Shown: positions 18,166-27,305, counted from the stretch's first letter. The stretch: DNA of 64,000 nt from Adhaeribacter_A terreus (GCF_042657365.1 NZ_JBHSKT010000007.1:186001-250000), one strand, 5' to 3'. Numbers and translations: made by a program. Notes: generated by a model from the letters alone, not told the origin.

Positions 18166-18708
18166 AGCTGCATTTTATAAATTGTGAACGCTGCACCGTG
18201 CATTTTTAGCGTGATGCTACAGCGGCAAATTGCACCAGATTCAGGAAGGGAATTCGGCGCATGTTGACAAAATACCGGATTTTAAATCTGATTCTGAATT
18301 TTGAAGCTGATTACTTCTCTACAATTTATCTACACGTTTTCCACAAACAGCCTTAAAGCCTTGGTAGAGCCCGATTATGACAAATTTCAGCTGGTTAAGA
18401 AGTTACCAATTTTGAGTGTTCAGTTTTGGAAATGCAGGCAGGGCTTGCTCGAGTTTTGGAAGGAAAAAGGTTAGCGTTTTTGATCGCTTGTAAAAAGGGA
18501 TTTTCAGTTTTCGCTGAATTTTTGAGATGGAAAGGATACCGTTTTACTTCGTCATCTCGACGATAGGAGAGATCTCATCATGTTGGTAGTTTGGTTTGCT
18601 ATTGAGTTTTTCACTTAAAAAGGATAGCGTTTTCATAGCCAACTTTCAACTCTAAACTATTGACTCTTAACTTCTGAAAGAGCTTTCTCCCTCAAGCCGG
18701 GCGGCTTC

Positions 18709-18798
18709 GTTTCTGCGTGCGCGTCTCACCCTTTCCTTTGCTTGCGCAATTTTGCTAAAGCAAAAGTCGGAAAGCGCGGAGGCCGCGCACGCAGAAAC
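18709..18798. repeat. 90-bp inverted-repeat element (MITE/REP-like)
   Basis: GTTTCTGCGTGCGCG (18709-18723) is the exact reverse complement of 18784-18798. Inside, CTTTGC and GCAAAAG plus TTTCC and GGAAA continue the pairing imperfectly, giving a long cruciform. No ORF or transposase. It fits a small non-autonomous palindromic element. Confidence 0.6.
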
Positions 18799-18840
18799 TG
18801 GTAATCTTTTCTCCTCCGTAGTCAGCTTTTTATCTTTTGT

Positions 18841-18858
18841 AGCGTTTCATGAAACGCT
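18841..18858. repeat. 18-bp perfect palindrome
   Basis: AGCGTTTCATGAAACGCT reads identically on both strands, within the repeat-rich spacer. It may be a REP unit or an operator; no gene is close enough to decide. Confidence 0.5.
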
Positions 18859-19011
18859 GCGCTGGCGATATGCGTGGAATTGGGATGTAAATAGTTCGAA
18901 ATTCATTGCCCTCTGTTTTAGCTGACGGCTTTAAAGCTCCCCGCCTGGACAGGAGGAGTTGGGGTGGTTGACCTTCGTTCCCATATGTTTTAGCTGACTG
19001 TACTCGTGCAG

Positions 19012-19045
19012 AAAAAAAATCCTCCCGTGTTTTTGGGGAGGATTA
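19012..19045 (-). terminator. Terminator of O-methyltransferase gene
   Basis: AATCCTCCC and GGGGAGGATT pair around an 8-base loop, with eight T on the minus strand. It lies 35 bp after the stop at 19080. Confidence 0.8.
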
Positions 19046-19079
19046 AAGGGGGGCCAGATAGTTCAAAAACCGGTTGAAT

Positions 19080-19724
19080 TTATTTTTTTCGGATCACCAG
19101 TAACCCATCGCGGATCGGCAGGAGTACATTTTCTACACGGTCGTCGGTTTGGATTTTCTGATTGAAATCCAGCAGGGCTTCGGTGTCTTTGTCAAGTTTT
19201 TTGCGGAATTTTTCCAGTACTTTGCCGCTCCACAAAACATTATCGGCAATAATAAAACCGCCGGGCCGCACCTTGTCAATCACCAGATCGAAATAGTTAC
19301 TGTAGTTAATTTTATCGGCATCAATAAAAACCAGATCGAAGGTTACATCCAGCGTCGGGATAATTTCCAGGGCGTTGCCTAAATGGTATTTTACCTTGTT
19401 TTTAATACCGGCTTCGGCAAAATAACGACGCACCATGTCTTCCAGCTCGTCGTTGATATCGATGGTATGCAGCGTGCCATTTTCGGTTAATCCTTCCGCC
19501 AAAGAAATGCCCGAATAACCAGTATACGTGCCAATTTCCAGAATATTTTCCGGTCGGATCATCTGCGAGAACATGGCCAGCGTACGGCCCTGAATATGGC
19601 CCGAAAGCATGCGCGGCATCATTACGTTAGCGTGTGTTTCACGGTTCAGCTTTTTCAGCACTTCAGTTTCCGGCGTGGTGTGATCTTCGCAATATTGGTT
19701 TAAATCTTCGTCTATGAATTCCAT
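19080..19724 (-). CDS. O-methyltransferase, CCoAMT-like
   Basis: 214 residues. SAM-binding motif I ILEIGTYTGYSGISLAEGL (near residue 60), DFVFIDADK-type motif here DLVFIDADKINYSNY (near 130) with the metal-binding Asp, and GGFIIADNVLW (near 155). This matches cation-dependent O-methyltransferases (PF01596, catechol or caffeoyl-CoA type). Bacterial members methylate catechol-like small molecules or tRNA; substrate not deducible here. Cytoplasmic. Confidence 0.9.
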   Translation of the reverse strand: MEFIDEDLNQYCEDHTTPETEVLKKLNRETHANVMMPRMLSGHIQGRTLAMFSQMIRPENILEIGTYTGYSGISLAEGLTENGTLHTIDINDELEDMVRRYFAEAGIKNKVKYHLGNALEIIPTLDVTFDLVFIDADKINYSNYFDLVIDKVRPGGFIIADNVLWSGKVLEKFRKKLDKDTEALLDFNQKIQTDDRVENVLLPIRDGLLVIRKK

Positions 19725-19732
19725 GGGTTAAT

Positions 19733-19891
19733 GTGCTGATTGTTTAATGTGCTAATGTGCTATTTTTTTTTGCTAATGCGAAATTGAATTAGTGCATAAT
19801 TTGTACAGGATTCTAGCTATTTTGAAAGTCTATTTGATTATAAAAAAACCGTCAGAATAGCACATTAGCACATTAAGAAATTAGCACATTA
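19733..19891. repeat. GTGCTAAT stutter repeats
   Basis: Imperfect copies of TTAATGTGCTAATGTGCT at 19733-19775 and, inverted, CACATTAGCACATTAAG plus TTAGCACATTA at 19858-19891. A third tract is at 47484-47522. Intergenic, between the O-methyltransferase and M16 genes; the last copy runs into the M16 stop region. Confidence 0.65.
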
Positions 19892-21127
19892 CTTCGTTTC
19901 TGGCACATAATTCAAAAAGCTCAGCTTATCCTCGGCCAGAATTTCTTTCGCAATTTCCTGGAGTTGTTCGGCGGAAGTTTGTTTGATCTGGTCGAAAATT
20001 TCGTTCAGGGTGTCGATGCGGTTCAGGTCCAGAATGCTTTTGCCCATCATCATCATGTAACCAATATTGCTTTCTTCGGCCATGGCCAGCTGGCCCATAA
20101 GTTGGGCTTTGGTGTTGTGCAGCTGGTTGGGCGTAAGGGGAATTTCGCGGAGTTTTTTCAGTTCTTTCAGTACCAGATCAGTAGTGCGTTTCAGCTGCTT
20201 TTTCTCCGTTCCGAAGTAAATATTGAACAAGCCAGTATCTACGTAAGCCGTGTACGACGCATCGATGGAGTAAACCAAACCATATTTTTCGCGCACCGCT
20301 AAGTTCAGACGCGAGTTCATGCCGGGGCCGCCAATTAAGTTCGAAAGCATGAAAAACGGTATCCTTTTTGGGTCAGAAAGTCCGTAAGCTGGTGCGCCGA
20401 TGATGCAATGCGCCTGGTTGATCGGTTTTTCGATGCGGATGCTTTGCGGCTGATATTCTAAAAACGGTATGCGTTTACGTTCCAAAACCCGGGCCGGAAT
20501 TTTCGCCAGATATTTTTCGGCCAGCTTCACCACTTTCTCGAACGGCAGGTTACTCACCGAAGCAAAAACCAGGCGGTCGGTGCTGTAATTATTCTGAATA
20601 AAATTCAGGAAATCAGCTTTCTGGAAATGCGTTACGCTCTCCGTAGTGCCTAAAATGTTGTTTCCCAACGCATGATTTTTGAAAATCACCGAATCGAATT
20701 CATCTACAATGGCATCTTCGGGCGTGTCCAGATACATGGCCATTTCTTCCAGGATCACGCCACGCTCTTTCTCAATTTCCTTTTCCGGAAAAATGGAATG
20801 GAACGAAATATCGGCCAGCAATTCAAAGGCTTTCTCGAAATGCGCATCTAAAACCGACGCGTAAAAGCAGATCTTTTCTTTGGTAGTATATGCGTTTAAT
20901 TCGCCTCCCACGGTTTCCAGACGGTTCAGAATATGAAAGGCTTTGCGCTTTTCAGTACCTTTAAAAGCCATGTGTTCCCAGAAATGCGCCAAACCCAGCT
21001 GACTTTCATTTTCATCGCGCGAACCGATATCGAACGTAAAACCGCTGTGCGCAATTTTGGTGTGAAGTACTTGTTTATGGAGAATACGAATGCCGTTTGG
21101 CAGTGTATGGATGTGATATTCTGACAT
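19889..21127 (-). CDS. M16 family zinc metallopeptidase
   Basis: 412 residues, the size of a single-chain mitochondrial-processing-peptidase-like M16B enzyme. The inverted zinc motif HFWEH gives His48, Glu51 and His52, and the distal ligand is Glu128 in RGVILEEMA. The C-terminal half is the usual inactive M16_C domain. No signal peptide. A TACCTTTG box (minus, 21152-21159) is 25 bp before the ATG. Two coding copies of the 30-bp element lie inside the gene (20353-20382, and near 20463). Confidence 0.92.
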   Translation of the reverse strand: MSEYHIHTLPNGIRILHKQVLHTKIAHSGFTFDIGSRDENESQLGLAHFWEHMAFKGTEKRKAFHILNRLETVGGELNAYTTKEKICFYASVLDAHFEKAFELLADISFHSIFPEKEIEKERGVILEEMAMYLDTPEDAIVDEFDSVIFKNHALGNNILGTTESVTHFQKADFLNFIQNNYSTDRLVFASVSNLPFEKVVKLAEKYLAKIPARVLERKRIPFLEYQPQSIRIEKPINQAHCIIGAPAYGLSDPKRIPFFMLSNLIGGPGMNSRLNLAVREKYGLVYSIDASYTAYVDTGLFNIYFGTEKKQLKRTTDLVLKELKKLREIPLTPNQLHNTKAQLMGQLAMAEESNIGYMMMMGKSILDLNRIDTLNEIFDQIKQTSAEQLQEIAKEILAEDKLSFLNYVPETK

Positions 21128-21151
21128 TAAAATCTTTCAGCAAATGGACCA

Positions 21152-21159
21152 CAAAGGTA
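21152..21159 (-). promoter_or_regulatory. -7 box TACCTTTG for M16 gene
   Basis: Perfect match to the Bacteroidota TAnnTTTG box, 25 bp upstream of the ATG. No TTG at the expected distance upstream. Confidence 0.5.
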
Positions 21160-21279
21160 CGCATTTTTTACCGGATGGTTGGTGGGTTCCCAGGATTGTA
21201 GGGGCACCCCTCGTGGTTGCCCTTTCACATTATCCGGAAAAAAGCAAACACCACATTATTTTCGTAATTTTACCCCAGC

Positions 21280-22308
21280 ATGAACGCCCCGCAAAAAATA
21301 TTAATAATCCAGACCGCTTTTCTGGGCGACGTAGTTTTAGCCACCGCTTTACTCGAAAAACTGCACGAAACCTTTCCGCAGGCCAGGCTCGATTTTCAGC
21401 TGCGCAAAGGCAACGATTCGCTGCTGCAAAACCACCCGTACCTGAACTACCTTTACATCTGGGATAAAAAGCAGGGCAAATTCAAAGACCTGTACCGCTT
21501 GCTGCGCGAAGTCCGGAAAGAGAAATACGACCTGGTGATTAATCTGCAGCGCTTCGGGGCAACCGGTTTGCTAACCGCACTTTCCGGCGCAAAACAAACC
21601 GTAGGCTTCGATAAAAATCCGTTTTCCAGGTTTTTCAGCCACGCCGTTTCGCATACTATTTCCAACGGTTTGCACGAAACGGAACGCAACCAGAAACTCA
21701 TCGAACACCTCACCGGACCTGAAACTGCCAAACCAAAACTTTACCCCAGCCAAGCCGATTTTGAGAAAGTGGCGGTTTATAAAGCGCAGCCTTATATCTG
21801 CGTAGCGCCGTCTTCCATCTGGTTCACGAAGCAATACCCGGAAGAAAAATGGGTGGAGCTGCTGAAAACTGTTCCGGAAAACCTGAAAGTGTATTTGCTT
21901 GGAGCGCCAAATGATAAAGAACTCTGCGACCGCATTTTGCAACATTCCGGAAGAACGAACGCCGAAAATTTGTGCGGAAAACTGAGTTTGTTGCAGTCGG
22001 CGGCATTGCAAAAAGATGCGGTTCTGAGTTACGTAAACGATTCCGGACCGATGCACCTGGCTTCTGCTACTAACGCGCCGGTGGCGGCGGTTTATTGTTC
22101 TACTGTGCCGTCTTTTGGGTTCGGACCTTTATCAGATTTTTCCAGAATTGTAGAAACCGAAGTGGATCTGCCTTGCCGGCCTTGTGGTTTGCACGGGTAT
22201 AAAGCTTGTCCGCAGGGGCATTTTAAGTGCGCGCTCACCATAAAAAACGAACAATTGCTGGCTGTGCTGGAACAAGCGCTGGCTGAAAATTCAGGCGGAA
22301 ATCGGTAG
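21280..22308 (+). CDS. Glycosyltransferase family 9 (heptosyltransferase-like)
   Basis: 342 residues. N-terminal ILIIQTAFLGDVVLATALLEKL and VINLQRFGATGLL, plus C-terminal VNDSGPMHLASATNAPVAAVY, are the two Rossmann halves of GT9 (GT-B fold). GT9 enzymes add heptose to lipopolysaccharide core at the inner face of the cytoplasmic membrane. A Cys cluster (LPCRPCGLHGYKACPQGHFKC) near the end is shared with the second GT9 at 35348. Both are stand-alone, not in an LPS operon. Confidence 0.9.
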   Translation: MNAPQKILIIQTAFLGDVVLATALLEKLHETFPQARLDFQLRKGNDSLLQNHPYLNYLYIWDKKQGKFKDLYRLLREVRKEKYDLVINLQRFGATGLLTALSGAKQTVGFDKNPFSRFFSHAVSHTISNGLHETERNQKLIEHLTGPETAKPKLYPSQADFEKVAVYKAQPYICVAPSSIWFTKQYPEEKWVELLKTVPENLKVYLLGAPNDKELCDRILQHSGRTNAENLCGKLSLLQSAALQKDAVLSYVNDSGPMHLASATNAPVAAVYCSTVPSFGFGPLSDFSRIVETEVDLPCRPCGLHGYKACPQGHFKCALTIKNEQLLAVLEQALAENSGGNR

Positions 22309-22422
22309 GGGAAAGGGCGTAAAAATTCGCTTATCTCAATATTTAGTGCTACTTTTCGTTTCAGAAATAAGAACTTGCGCCGCCGCCAAAAACGGTAGCC
22401 TTTTATAGCAAAAAACTCAAAA

Positions 22423-23715
22423 ATGAAATATTCGCAGATCGATCCGGAGCTTTTCATTCACAACCGGGCCAACTTTGTAAAACAGCTGAAACCGTGTTCA
22501 TTGGCCGTTTTTCATTCCAACGACGTAATGCCGACCAACGCCGACGGCACCATGGCTTTCCGCCAGAATAACGACCTTTTCTACTTAAGCGGCGTGGACC
22601 AGGAAGAAAGTATTTTGCTGCTTTTCCCGGAATCGAAGGATGCGCGGCTGAAAGAAATTCTCTTTGTGCGCGAAACCAGCGACCTGATTTTAACCTGGGA
22701 AGGCTACAAACTCACCAAAGAACAGGCCCGCGAAGTTTCCGGCATTCAGACCGTTTTCTGGACCCACGAATTCAAATCGGTGCTTAATTCTTTAATGACC
22801 GAAGTGGAAAATGTGTACCTGAACACGAACGAACATTTGCGCGCCGTAATTGAAGTTGAAACCCGCGACGCGCGCTTCATAAAATGGTGCAAAGAGCATT
22901 ACCCATTGCACCAGTATCATCGTTCGGCGCCTATTATGCATAACCTGCGCGCCATCAAATCGCCGTACGAAATTGCCCAGATCCAGAAAGCCTGCGACAT
23001 CACCGAAAAAGCGTTCCGCCGTTTGCTCAAATTCATAAAACCAGGCGTGATGGAGTACGAAATTGAAGCCGAACTTTACCACGAATTCCTGCGCAACCGT
23101 TCCCGAGGACCAGCTTACGGCTCGATCATCGCGTCGGGCGCTAATGCCTGCATTCTGCACTACGTAGATAACAACCAGGAATGCAAGGACGGCGACGTGA
23201 TCCTGATGGATTTTGGTGCCGAATATGCCAATTACGCTTCGGATCTTTCGCGCTCCGTGCCGGTAAACGGCAAGTTCACGCCGCGCCAGAAAGAAGTTTA
23301 CAACGCCGTGCTGCACGTAATGAAAGTGGCCAGCAACATGCTGATTGTAGGAAATACGTTAGACCAATACCACAAATTTGTTGGCACCGTAATGGAAAAC
23401 GAACTGATAAAACTCGGCTTGCTCAACGAGCAGGACGTGAAAAATCAGGACCCGGAAAAACCGCTTTACAAGCAATATTTCATGCACGGCACCTCGCATT
23501 TCTTAGGCCTCGATGTGCACGACGTAGGCAGCAAATTCCGGGCATTTGAAGAAGGCATGGTGTTTACCTGCGAACCGGGCATTTACATCCGCGAAGAAGG
23601 TTTGGGCATCCGTTTAGAAAACGATTTCCTGATTACCAAAAACGGCGCGCAAGACCTCATGAAAAACATTCCGCTGGAACTCGAAGACATCGAACGCCTG
23701 ATGGCCGAGAAATAA
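22423..23715 (+). CDS. pepP: Xaa-Pro aminopeptidase (aminopeptidase P)
   Basis: 430 residues, M24B family. AMP_N domain ~1-140 and a pita-bread catalytic domain ~175-425. Dinuclear metal ligands are visible as Asp in LMDFGAEY, Asp in YASDLSRSV, His in FLGLDVHDVG, Glu in CEPGIYIREEG and Glu in RLENDFLI. It removes an N-terminal residue preceding proline; cytoplasmic. A 30-bp element (22388-22417) ends 6 bp before its ATG and a second (23714-23743) overlaps its stop and leads into the terminator. Confidence 0.95.
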   Translation: MKYSQIDPELFIHNRANFVKQLKPCSLAVFHSNDVMPTNADGTMAFRQNNDLFYLSGVDQEESILLLFPESKDARLKEILFVRETSDLILTWEGYKLTKEQAREVSGIQTVFWTHEFKSVLNSLMTEVENVYLNTNEHLRAVIEVETRDARFIKWCKEHYPLHQYHRSAPIMHNLRAIKSPYEIAQIQKACDITEKAFRRLLKFIKPGVMEYEIEAELYHEFLRNRSRGPAYGSIIASGANACILHYVDNNQECKDGDVILMDFGAEYANYASDLSRSVPVNGKFTPRQKEVYNAVLHVMKVASNMLIVGNTLDQYHKFVGTVMENELIKLGLLNEQDVKNQDPEKPLYKQYFMHGTSHFLGLDVHDVGSKFRAFEEGMVFTCEPGIYIREEGLGIRLENDFLITKNGAQDLMKNIPLELEDIERLMAEK

Positions 23716-23736
23716 AAACGATACTGTTTTGAAGCA

Positions 23737-23777
23737 AAAAAGTCGCTGCCGGATTAATTTCCAGCAGCGACTTTTTT
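23737..23777 (+). terminator. Terminator of pepP
   Basis: AAAAGTCGCTG and CAGCGACTTTTTT pair as a long stem around a loop of about 15 bases (GCTGCCGG/CCAGCAGC is imperfect inside). The A-tract of the stem is also the tail of the preceding 30-bp element. Confidence 0.85.
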
Positions 23778-24121
23778 ATGAATTTTTGGGGCGTTTTGCC
23801 TACCGTTTTGTGAGCTAAACCTGTGAGGTTTTTTGCTTTCTGAAACAAGCCGAGCAAATGTTGTCAGCCAACTGTGGTCCGTGGCGCACAGGCCATCTTG
23901 CCGATGTTTGCTTAAAGCTGTTACATTTTAACGGTAGTGTTTCGGTCTGTGCGCCACAGACCGAGGATGAGTTTGCGGGTTACGGGAGTTTTTTTATGAG
24001 TTTTTTATGAGTTTTGTCTACCGTTTTTTTGAACCGTAAACCTGTGAGGTTTCTAATACCTCACAGGTTTTTTGCTTACTGAGTTTTCAGCCTAAAACGC
24101 TACCATTTCCGCCCCAAAAAC
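23778..24121. other. Spacer with palindromes and three 30-bp elements
   Basis: No gene. Contains 30-bp elements at 23781-23809 and 23998-24028 (minus) and 24093-24122 (plus). Also an inverted pair GGTCCGTGGCGCACAGGCC (23876-23894) / GGTCTGTGCGCCACAGACC (23944-23962), each also near-palindromic, and a strong hairpin AAACCTGTGAGGT/ACCTCACAGGTTT (24038-24070) followed by T's. Confidence 0.6.
24038..24075 (+). terminator. 13-bp perfect hairpin, terminator or REP
   Basis: AAACCTGTGAGGT, loop TTCTAAT, ACCTCACAGGTTT, then TTTTTT. It has the shape of an intrinsic terminator, but a partial copy (AAACCTGTGAGGTTTTTTG at 23817-23835) shows it is a repeated sequence. Confidence 0.5.
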
Positions 24122-24496
24122 TCACGAAGCCATATTCAAATTATTCGAAGCTTTTTCGAGTTTTATCAGTTCTATGGCTTCTCTCAAAGATTCGTCCATG
24201 TTTTTATGCAGGCAATGTAAGAGCATTAGAATAATGTTAAACGCCGCTTCACCTTCCGAGTGCCCGATAATAGACGTAAAACCGTAAAGCAATAATTTTA
24301 TGCGTTGTCGGTTCTCGGGCGTATCTTCCTGAAATTCGGTCTGGATCTTGTAAATTACTTTGTCGCGGTAAACCGGAATATTGGCGGCGGTAGGATGCTC
24401 TTCCTGGTAAGTATCGAAAATAAAGTTTATAGCTTCAGAGAAATTATTTTCATTCAGCAACTGCTGGATTCTGGTTTTATATTCGTTTGCGTTCAT
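24122..24496 (-). CDS. Hypothetical helical protein
   Basis: 124 residues, no recognised family. Predicted all-helical and acidic/polar (YKTRIQQLLNENNFSEAINFIFD at the start; LIKLEKASNNLNMAS at the end), with one His/Cys-containing helix (ILMLLHCLHKNM). No signal peptide or membrane helix. Its stop abuts the tail of a 30-bp element. Confidence 0.6.
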   Translation of the reverse strand: MNANEYKTRIQQLLNENNFSEAINFIFDTYQEEHPTAANIPVYRDKVIYKIQTEFQEDTPENRQRIKLLLYGFTSIIGHSEGEAAFNIILMLLHCLHKNMDESLREAIELIKLEKASNNLNMAS

Positions 24497-24574
24497 AACT
24501 GTAGTATTTTGTGTTTTGAGAGCGTATAATATGTTTATACGAAAACAAAGGGTAATGTGCCTGCTGTTTTTGGG

Positions 24575-24604
24575 TAAAATGGTATGCTAGCAGTTTAAAA
24601 AAGT
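24575..24604 (+). repeat. 30-bp element, intergenic copy with divergent core
   Basis: TAAAATGGTATGCTAG core, then CAGTTTAAAAAAGT tail. It lies just upstream of the nuclease terminator on the opposite side, and is among the weakest core matches with an intact tail. Confidence 0.5.
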
Positions 24605-24612
24605 AAAACAAA

Positions 24613-24652
24613 AAAAAAGCGCCTCCACTTTTTCAGTGCAGGCGCTTTTTGC
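24613..24652 (-). terminator. Terminator of secreted nuclease gene
   Basis: GCGCCTGCACTG and AGTGGAGGCGC pair on the minus strand around a short A-rich loop, followed by nine T. It is about 40 bp past the nuclease stop. Confidence 0.85.
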
Positions 24653-24691
24653 AAATGTATTTAACCGATTCTATTTCCGGGTAAACAAAAC

Positions 24692-26092
24692 TTAGTTCGT
24701 CGGGCCGTTGTCGGTTTTAGCTTCTACCGCAGTTTGCACGGCTTCCGGAAGGTTGGAAAGCAGGTCGTAACCTGTTGCAGCTTCAATAGCATCTACGCTG
24801 GTGCGGTAAGTACCCCAGCTCGAGCTAACGCTGTTAATATTAGGCGTATTTACGGCAATTATGCGGGTGGTATTGTTCACGCGGTTCACGTCGCCGTTGC
24901 CTTCCGGCAGCACCACAATTACTTTCCAAACGTTGCTTGGTACGGTTACTTTGCCGCCGTTTATAGTTTTAGTTAAGCCGCCTTTCGAGCCGGTTCCGCC
25001 TTCGCCGTAGCTGCCCATAATTACGTAAACTTCGTTGCCTTTATTTACCAGCGAACGGGTATAGTTTTCCAGGTCGGCCCAGATCTGCTGGTTATTATTT
25101 GGCGCCTGCGGAATCATATTCGTCATTAGAAAAGTGGCCGAATTTATGATCGTAGTGCTGGAACGGTCGGCAGAAGGACAATTATGGCCCCGATCGAAAC
25201 CGGTGCTGGAATAACTGGTCTGGATTACGCGGTACCAGCCGGCCGGCAACGTATTATCGGCCCTGAAATTATCCTGACGCGGTGCACTGCCAATCCAGGT
25301 GCGGTCCAGGTGCCAGCTAACCCAGTTCGGAATGCCGCGGTCGCGGTGGTAGGAGAGGTCGTATTCGTTTTTCTGCATCAGGTAATTGGCGAAGTTGGCT
25401 ACGTTATTGGTAGCGTTGCTCGGGTTGCCCATACCTATGTGCAGGTTATCGGTTGGAAGCGGTTCGTTAATAACTGGTTCCGGGGCATCGTAAGTACCAT
25501 CGGTATCGCCGGCTAGACCGTAGCCTTTAAAAGAAAAATCATCGATGTTCAAACGCGCGGTACCGCTGGAAATTTTCCGGATCTCGAATTTCACCGAACC
25601 GGTCAGGTTAACGGTAAACGTAGCCTTTTGCAAGGTAGTAGCAGTAGATTTAACCGTTTCGCCCACTTTCATAAATTCGCCGCCATTGTGCGAAACCCAG
25701 AGTTCCCATTCACTTTCCGGGTCGTTGCCGTAGCGCGCGTGGTTTACCGTAACCGTAGAAACACCTTTCGGCGAAGCAAAATTCATGGTTACTTTACCCG
25801 TATAACGGATTCGCACCGATTGATAACCATTTCTGCGGTCATCGGCCGAAGTTCCGATCAACGCGTCATCCAGGATCCAGTCGCCGCTACCCAGCGTAAT
25901 AGTATCGGTAGGATAACCGAATTTGGTTGTGGCTTCAAAGTCTTCCGGAAAACCAACAATGGTGCCCAGCGGAACGTGCTGCGGGTTTTCTACAGGATTT
26001 GTGTTGTCTGGCGTAACGTTGTCTTCTTTACAGGAAGTTACCGCGCAACCCAGTAACAGCACAAGGAAAAAATAGGAAATTTGCTTTCTCAT
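24692..26092 (-). CDS. Lipoprotein DNA/RNA non-specific endonuclease
   Basis: 466 residues. Lipoprotein signal with Cys in LLLGCAVTSCKED. Residues ~45-190 form a beta-sandwich module (DFEATTKFGYPTD to LNIDDFSFKGYG) like choice-of-anchor or carbohydrate-binding domains. The C-terminal ~215-450 is a NUC1-type endonuclease: GFDRGHNCPSADRS holds the catalytic DRGH near residue 300, followed by MTNMIPQAPNNNQQIWADLE with the Mg2+-binding Asn. An envelope-anchored enzyme for extracellular nucleic acid breakdown. Monocistronic; AT-rich promoter region upstream. Confidence 0.9.
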   Translation of the reverse strand: MRKQISYFFLVLLLGCAVTSCKEDNVTPDNTNPVENPQHVPLGTIVGFPEDFEATTKFGYPTDTITLGSGDWILDDALIGTSADDRRNGYQSVRIRYTGKVTMNFASPKGVSTVTVNHARYGNDPESEWELWVSHNGGEFMKVGETVKSTATTLQKATFTVNLTGSVKFEIRKISSGTARLNIDDFSFKGYGLAGDTDGTYDAPEPVINEPLPTDNLHIGMGNPSNATNNVANFANYLMQKNEYDLSYHRDRGIPNWVSWHLDRTWIGSAPRQDNFRADNTLPAGWYRVIQTSYSSTGFDRGHNCPSADRSSTTIINSATFLMTNMIPQAPNNNQQIWADLENYTRSLVNKGNEVYVIMGSYGEGGTGSKGGLTKTINGGKVTVPSNVWKVIVVLPEGNGDVNRVNNTTRIIAVNTPNINSVSSSWGTYRTSVDAIEAATGYDLLSNLPEAVQTAVEAKTDNGPTN

Positions 26093-26343
26093 TTGAAAAG
26101 GATAAAAGAAAAAAAAAGCTTCAACTGGCTCGTTTTAAAATTTTTCAGGCATTTAAAACCTGAACAGCAAACCAGTTACAGCCAAAGGTACAAAAAATGC
26201 AGGAAAGTTTTGTTAATTATTTGAAAGTCAGATGTTTGCTGATGTTATTTTAAAATTTAAAATAAGTTACAAACAAATTACAAAAGAAAATCAACCTGCA
26301 AGAGCAACTGTGGAATTTCAGTAAAATACCTGATTAAACCTAA
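26093..26343. other. AT-rich upstream region of nuclease gene
   Basis: About 250 bp, A/T-rich, no gene. It presumably carries the nuclease promoter. It borders a 30-bp element (26344-26373) that ends 6 bp from the pyrB stop. Confidence 0.35.
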
Positions 26344-26378
26344 AAAAACGATAGGGAAATTGCCCGAAAAAGTGCCGC

Positions 26379-27305
26379 TTATTCTTTGCTTGAAGCCAAT
26401 AAGTAAAGCACCGCCATGCGCACCGCCACGCCATTTTCCACCTGATCCAGAATAATAGACTGACCGGAATCGGCGGCATCGGAGCTAAGTTCTACGCCGC
26501 GGTTTATCGGACCAGGGTGCATGAGCACAATTTCCTTGTTCAGGCTTTCCAGTATTTTTTTATTGATGCCGAAATATTGGGTGTATTCGCGCAGACTCGG
26601 GAATAATTTGCCTTGCTGCCGTTCTAACTGAATGCGCAACACATTGGCTACATCGCACCATTCCAGCGCCTGGCGCACATTGTGGCTCACTTTCACGCCC
26701 AGTTCGCCAATGTATCTCGGAATCAAAGTGCTTGGTCCGCAAACCATTACTTCGGCGCCTAATTTCTGGAGTGCAAAAATGTTACTTAACGCTACGCGGG
26801 AATGCAGAATATCACCGATGATCGCAATTTTCTTTCCGGCAACTTCCCCTAATTTCTCCCTTATCGAAAAGCTATCTAAAAGTGCCTGGGTTGGGTGTTC
26901 GTGGGTGCCGTCGCCGGCGTTTACGATGTTGGCTTTTATGTGGCGCGAAAGGAAATGCGGCGCGCCCACGCTCGAATGGCGCATCACGATCATATCCACT
27001 TTCATGGCCAGAATATTGTTTACCGTATCGAGCAAGGTTTCGCCTTTTTTAACCGAGCTGCCGCTGGCCGAAAAGTTGATCACATCCGCGGAAAGGCGTT
27101 TTTCAGCAAGTTCAAAAGAAAGGCGCGTGCGGGTAGAATCTTCGAAGAAAACGTTGGCAATGGTAATGTCGCGTAGCGATGGTACTTTCTTGATCGGGCG
27201 GTTCAGTACTTCCTTAAAATGGTCCGCGGTTTCAAAAATAAGCTGAATATCGGCTTCGGTAATATCTTTAATTCCTAATAAATGGCGGACGCTGAGCTGT
27301 GACAT
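26379..27305 (-). CDS. pyrB: Aspartate carbamoyltransferase catalytic subunit
   Basis: 308 residues. Carbamoyl-phosphate site FFEDSTRTRLSFE (~50-62), GDGTHEHPTQALLD (~130-145) and MHPGPINRGVE (~265) are diagnostic of ATCase. It makes N-carbamoyl-aspartate, the first committed step of pyrimidine synthesis. It starts 12 bp after pyrR on the same strand, so the two form an operon. No regulatory subunit pyrI is present. Confidence 0.96.
   Translation of the reverse strand: MSQLSVRHLLGIKDITEADIQLIFETADHFKEVLNRPIKKVPSLRDITIANVFFEDSTRTRLSFELAEKRLSADVINFSASGSSVKKGETLLDTVNNILAMKVDMIVMRHSSVGAPHFLSRHIKANIVNAGDGTHEHPTQALLDSFSIREKLGEVAGKKIAIIGDILHSRVALSNIFALQKLGAEVMVCGPSTLIPRYIGELGVKVSHNVRQALEWCDVANVLRIQLERQQGKLFPSLREYTQYFGINKKILESLNKEIVLMHPGPINRGVELSSDAADSGQSIILDQVENGVAVRMAVLYLLASSKE

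Larger units (their letters stand above)
18181..19011. other. Repeat-rich 0.9 kb spacer
   Basis: No convincing gene. It holds three minus-oriented 30-bp elements (18451-18480, 18517-18545, 18604-18633), a TCATCTCGACG-type repeat (18548-18583), a 90-bp inverted-repeat element (18709-18798), the palindrome AGCGTTTCA/TGAAACGCT (18841-18858), degenerate copies of the GCTGACGG dyad (18905-18932, 18988-19000) and a G-rich hairpin (18937-18969). This is the densest repeat accumulation in the window. Confidence 0.7.
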
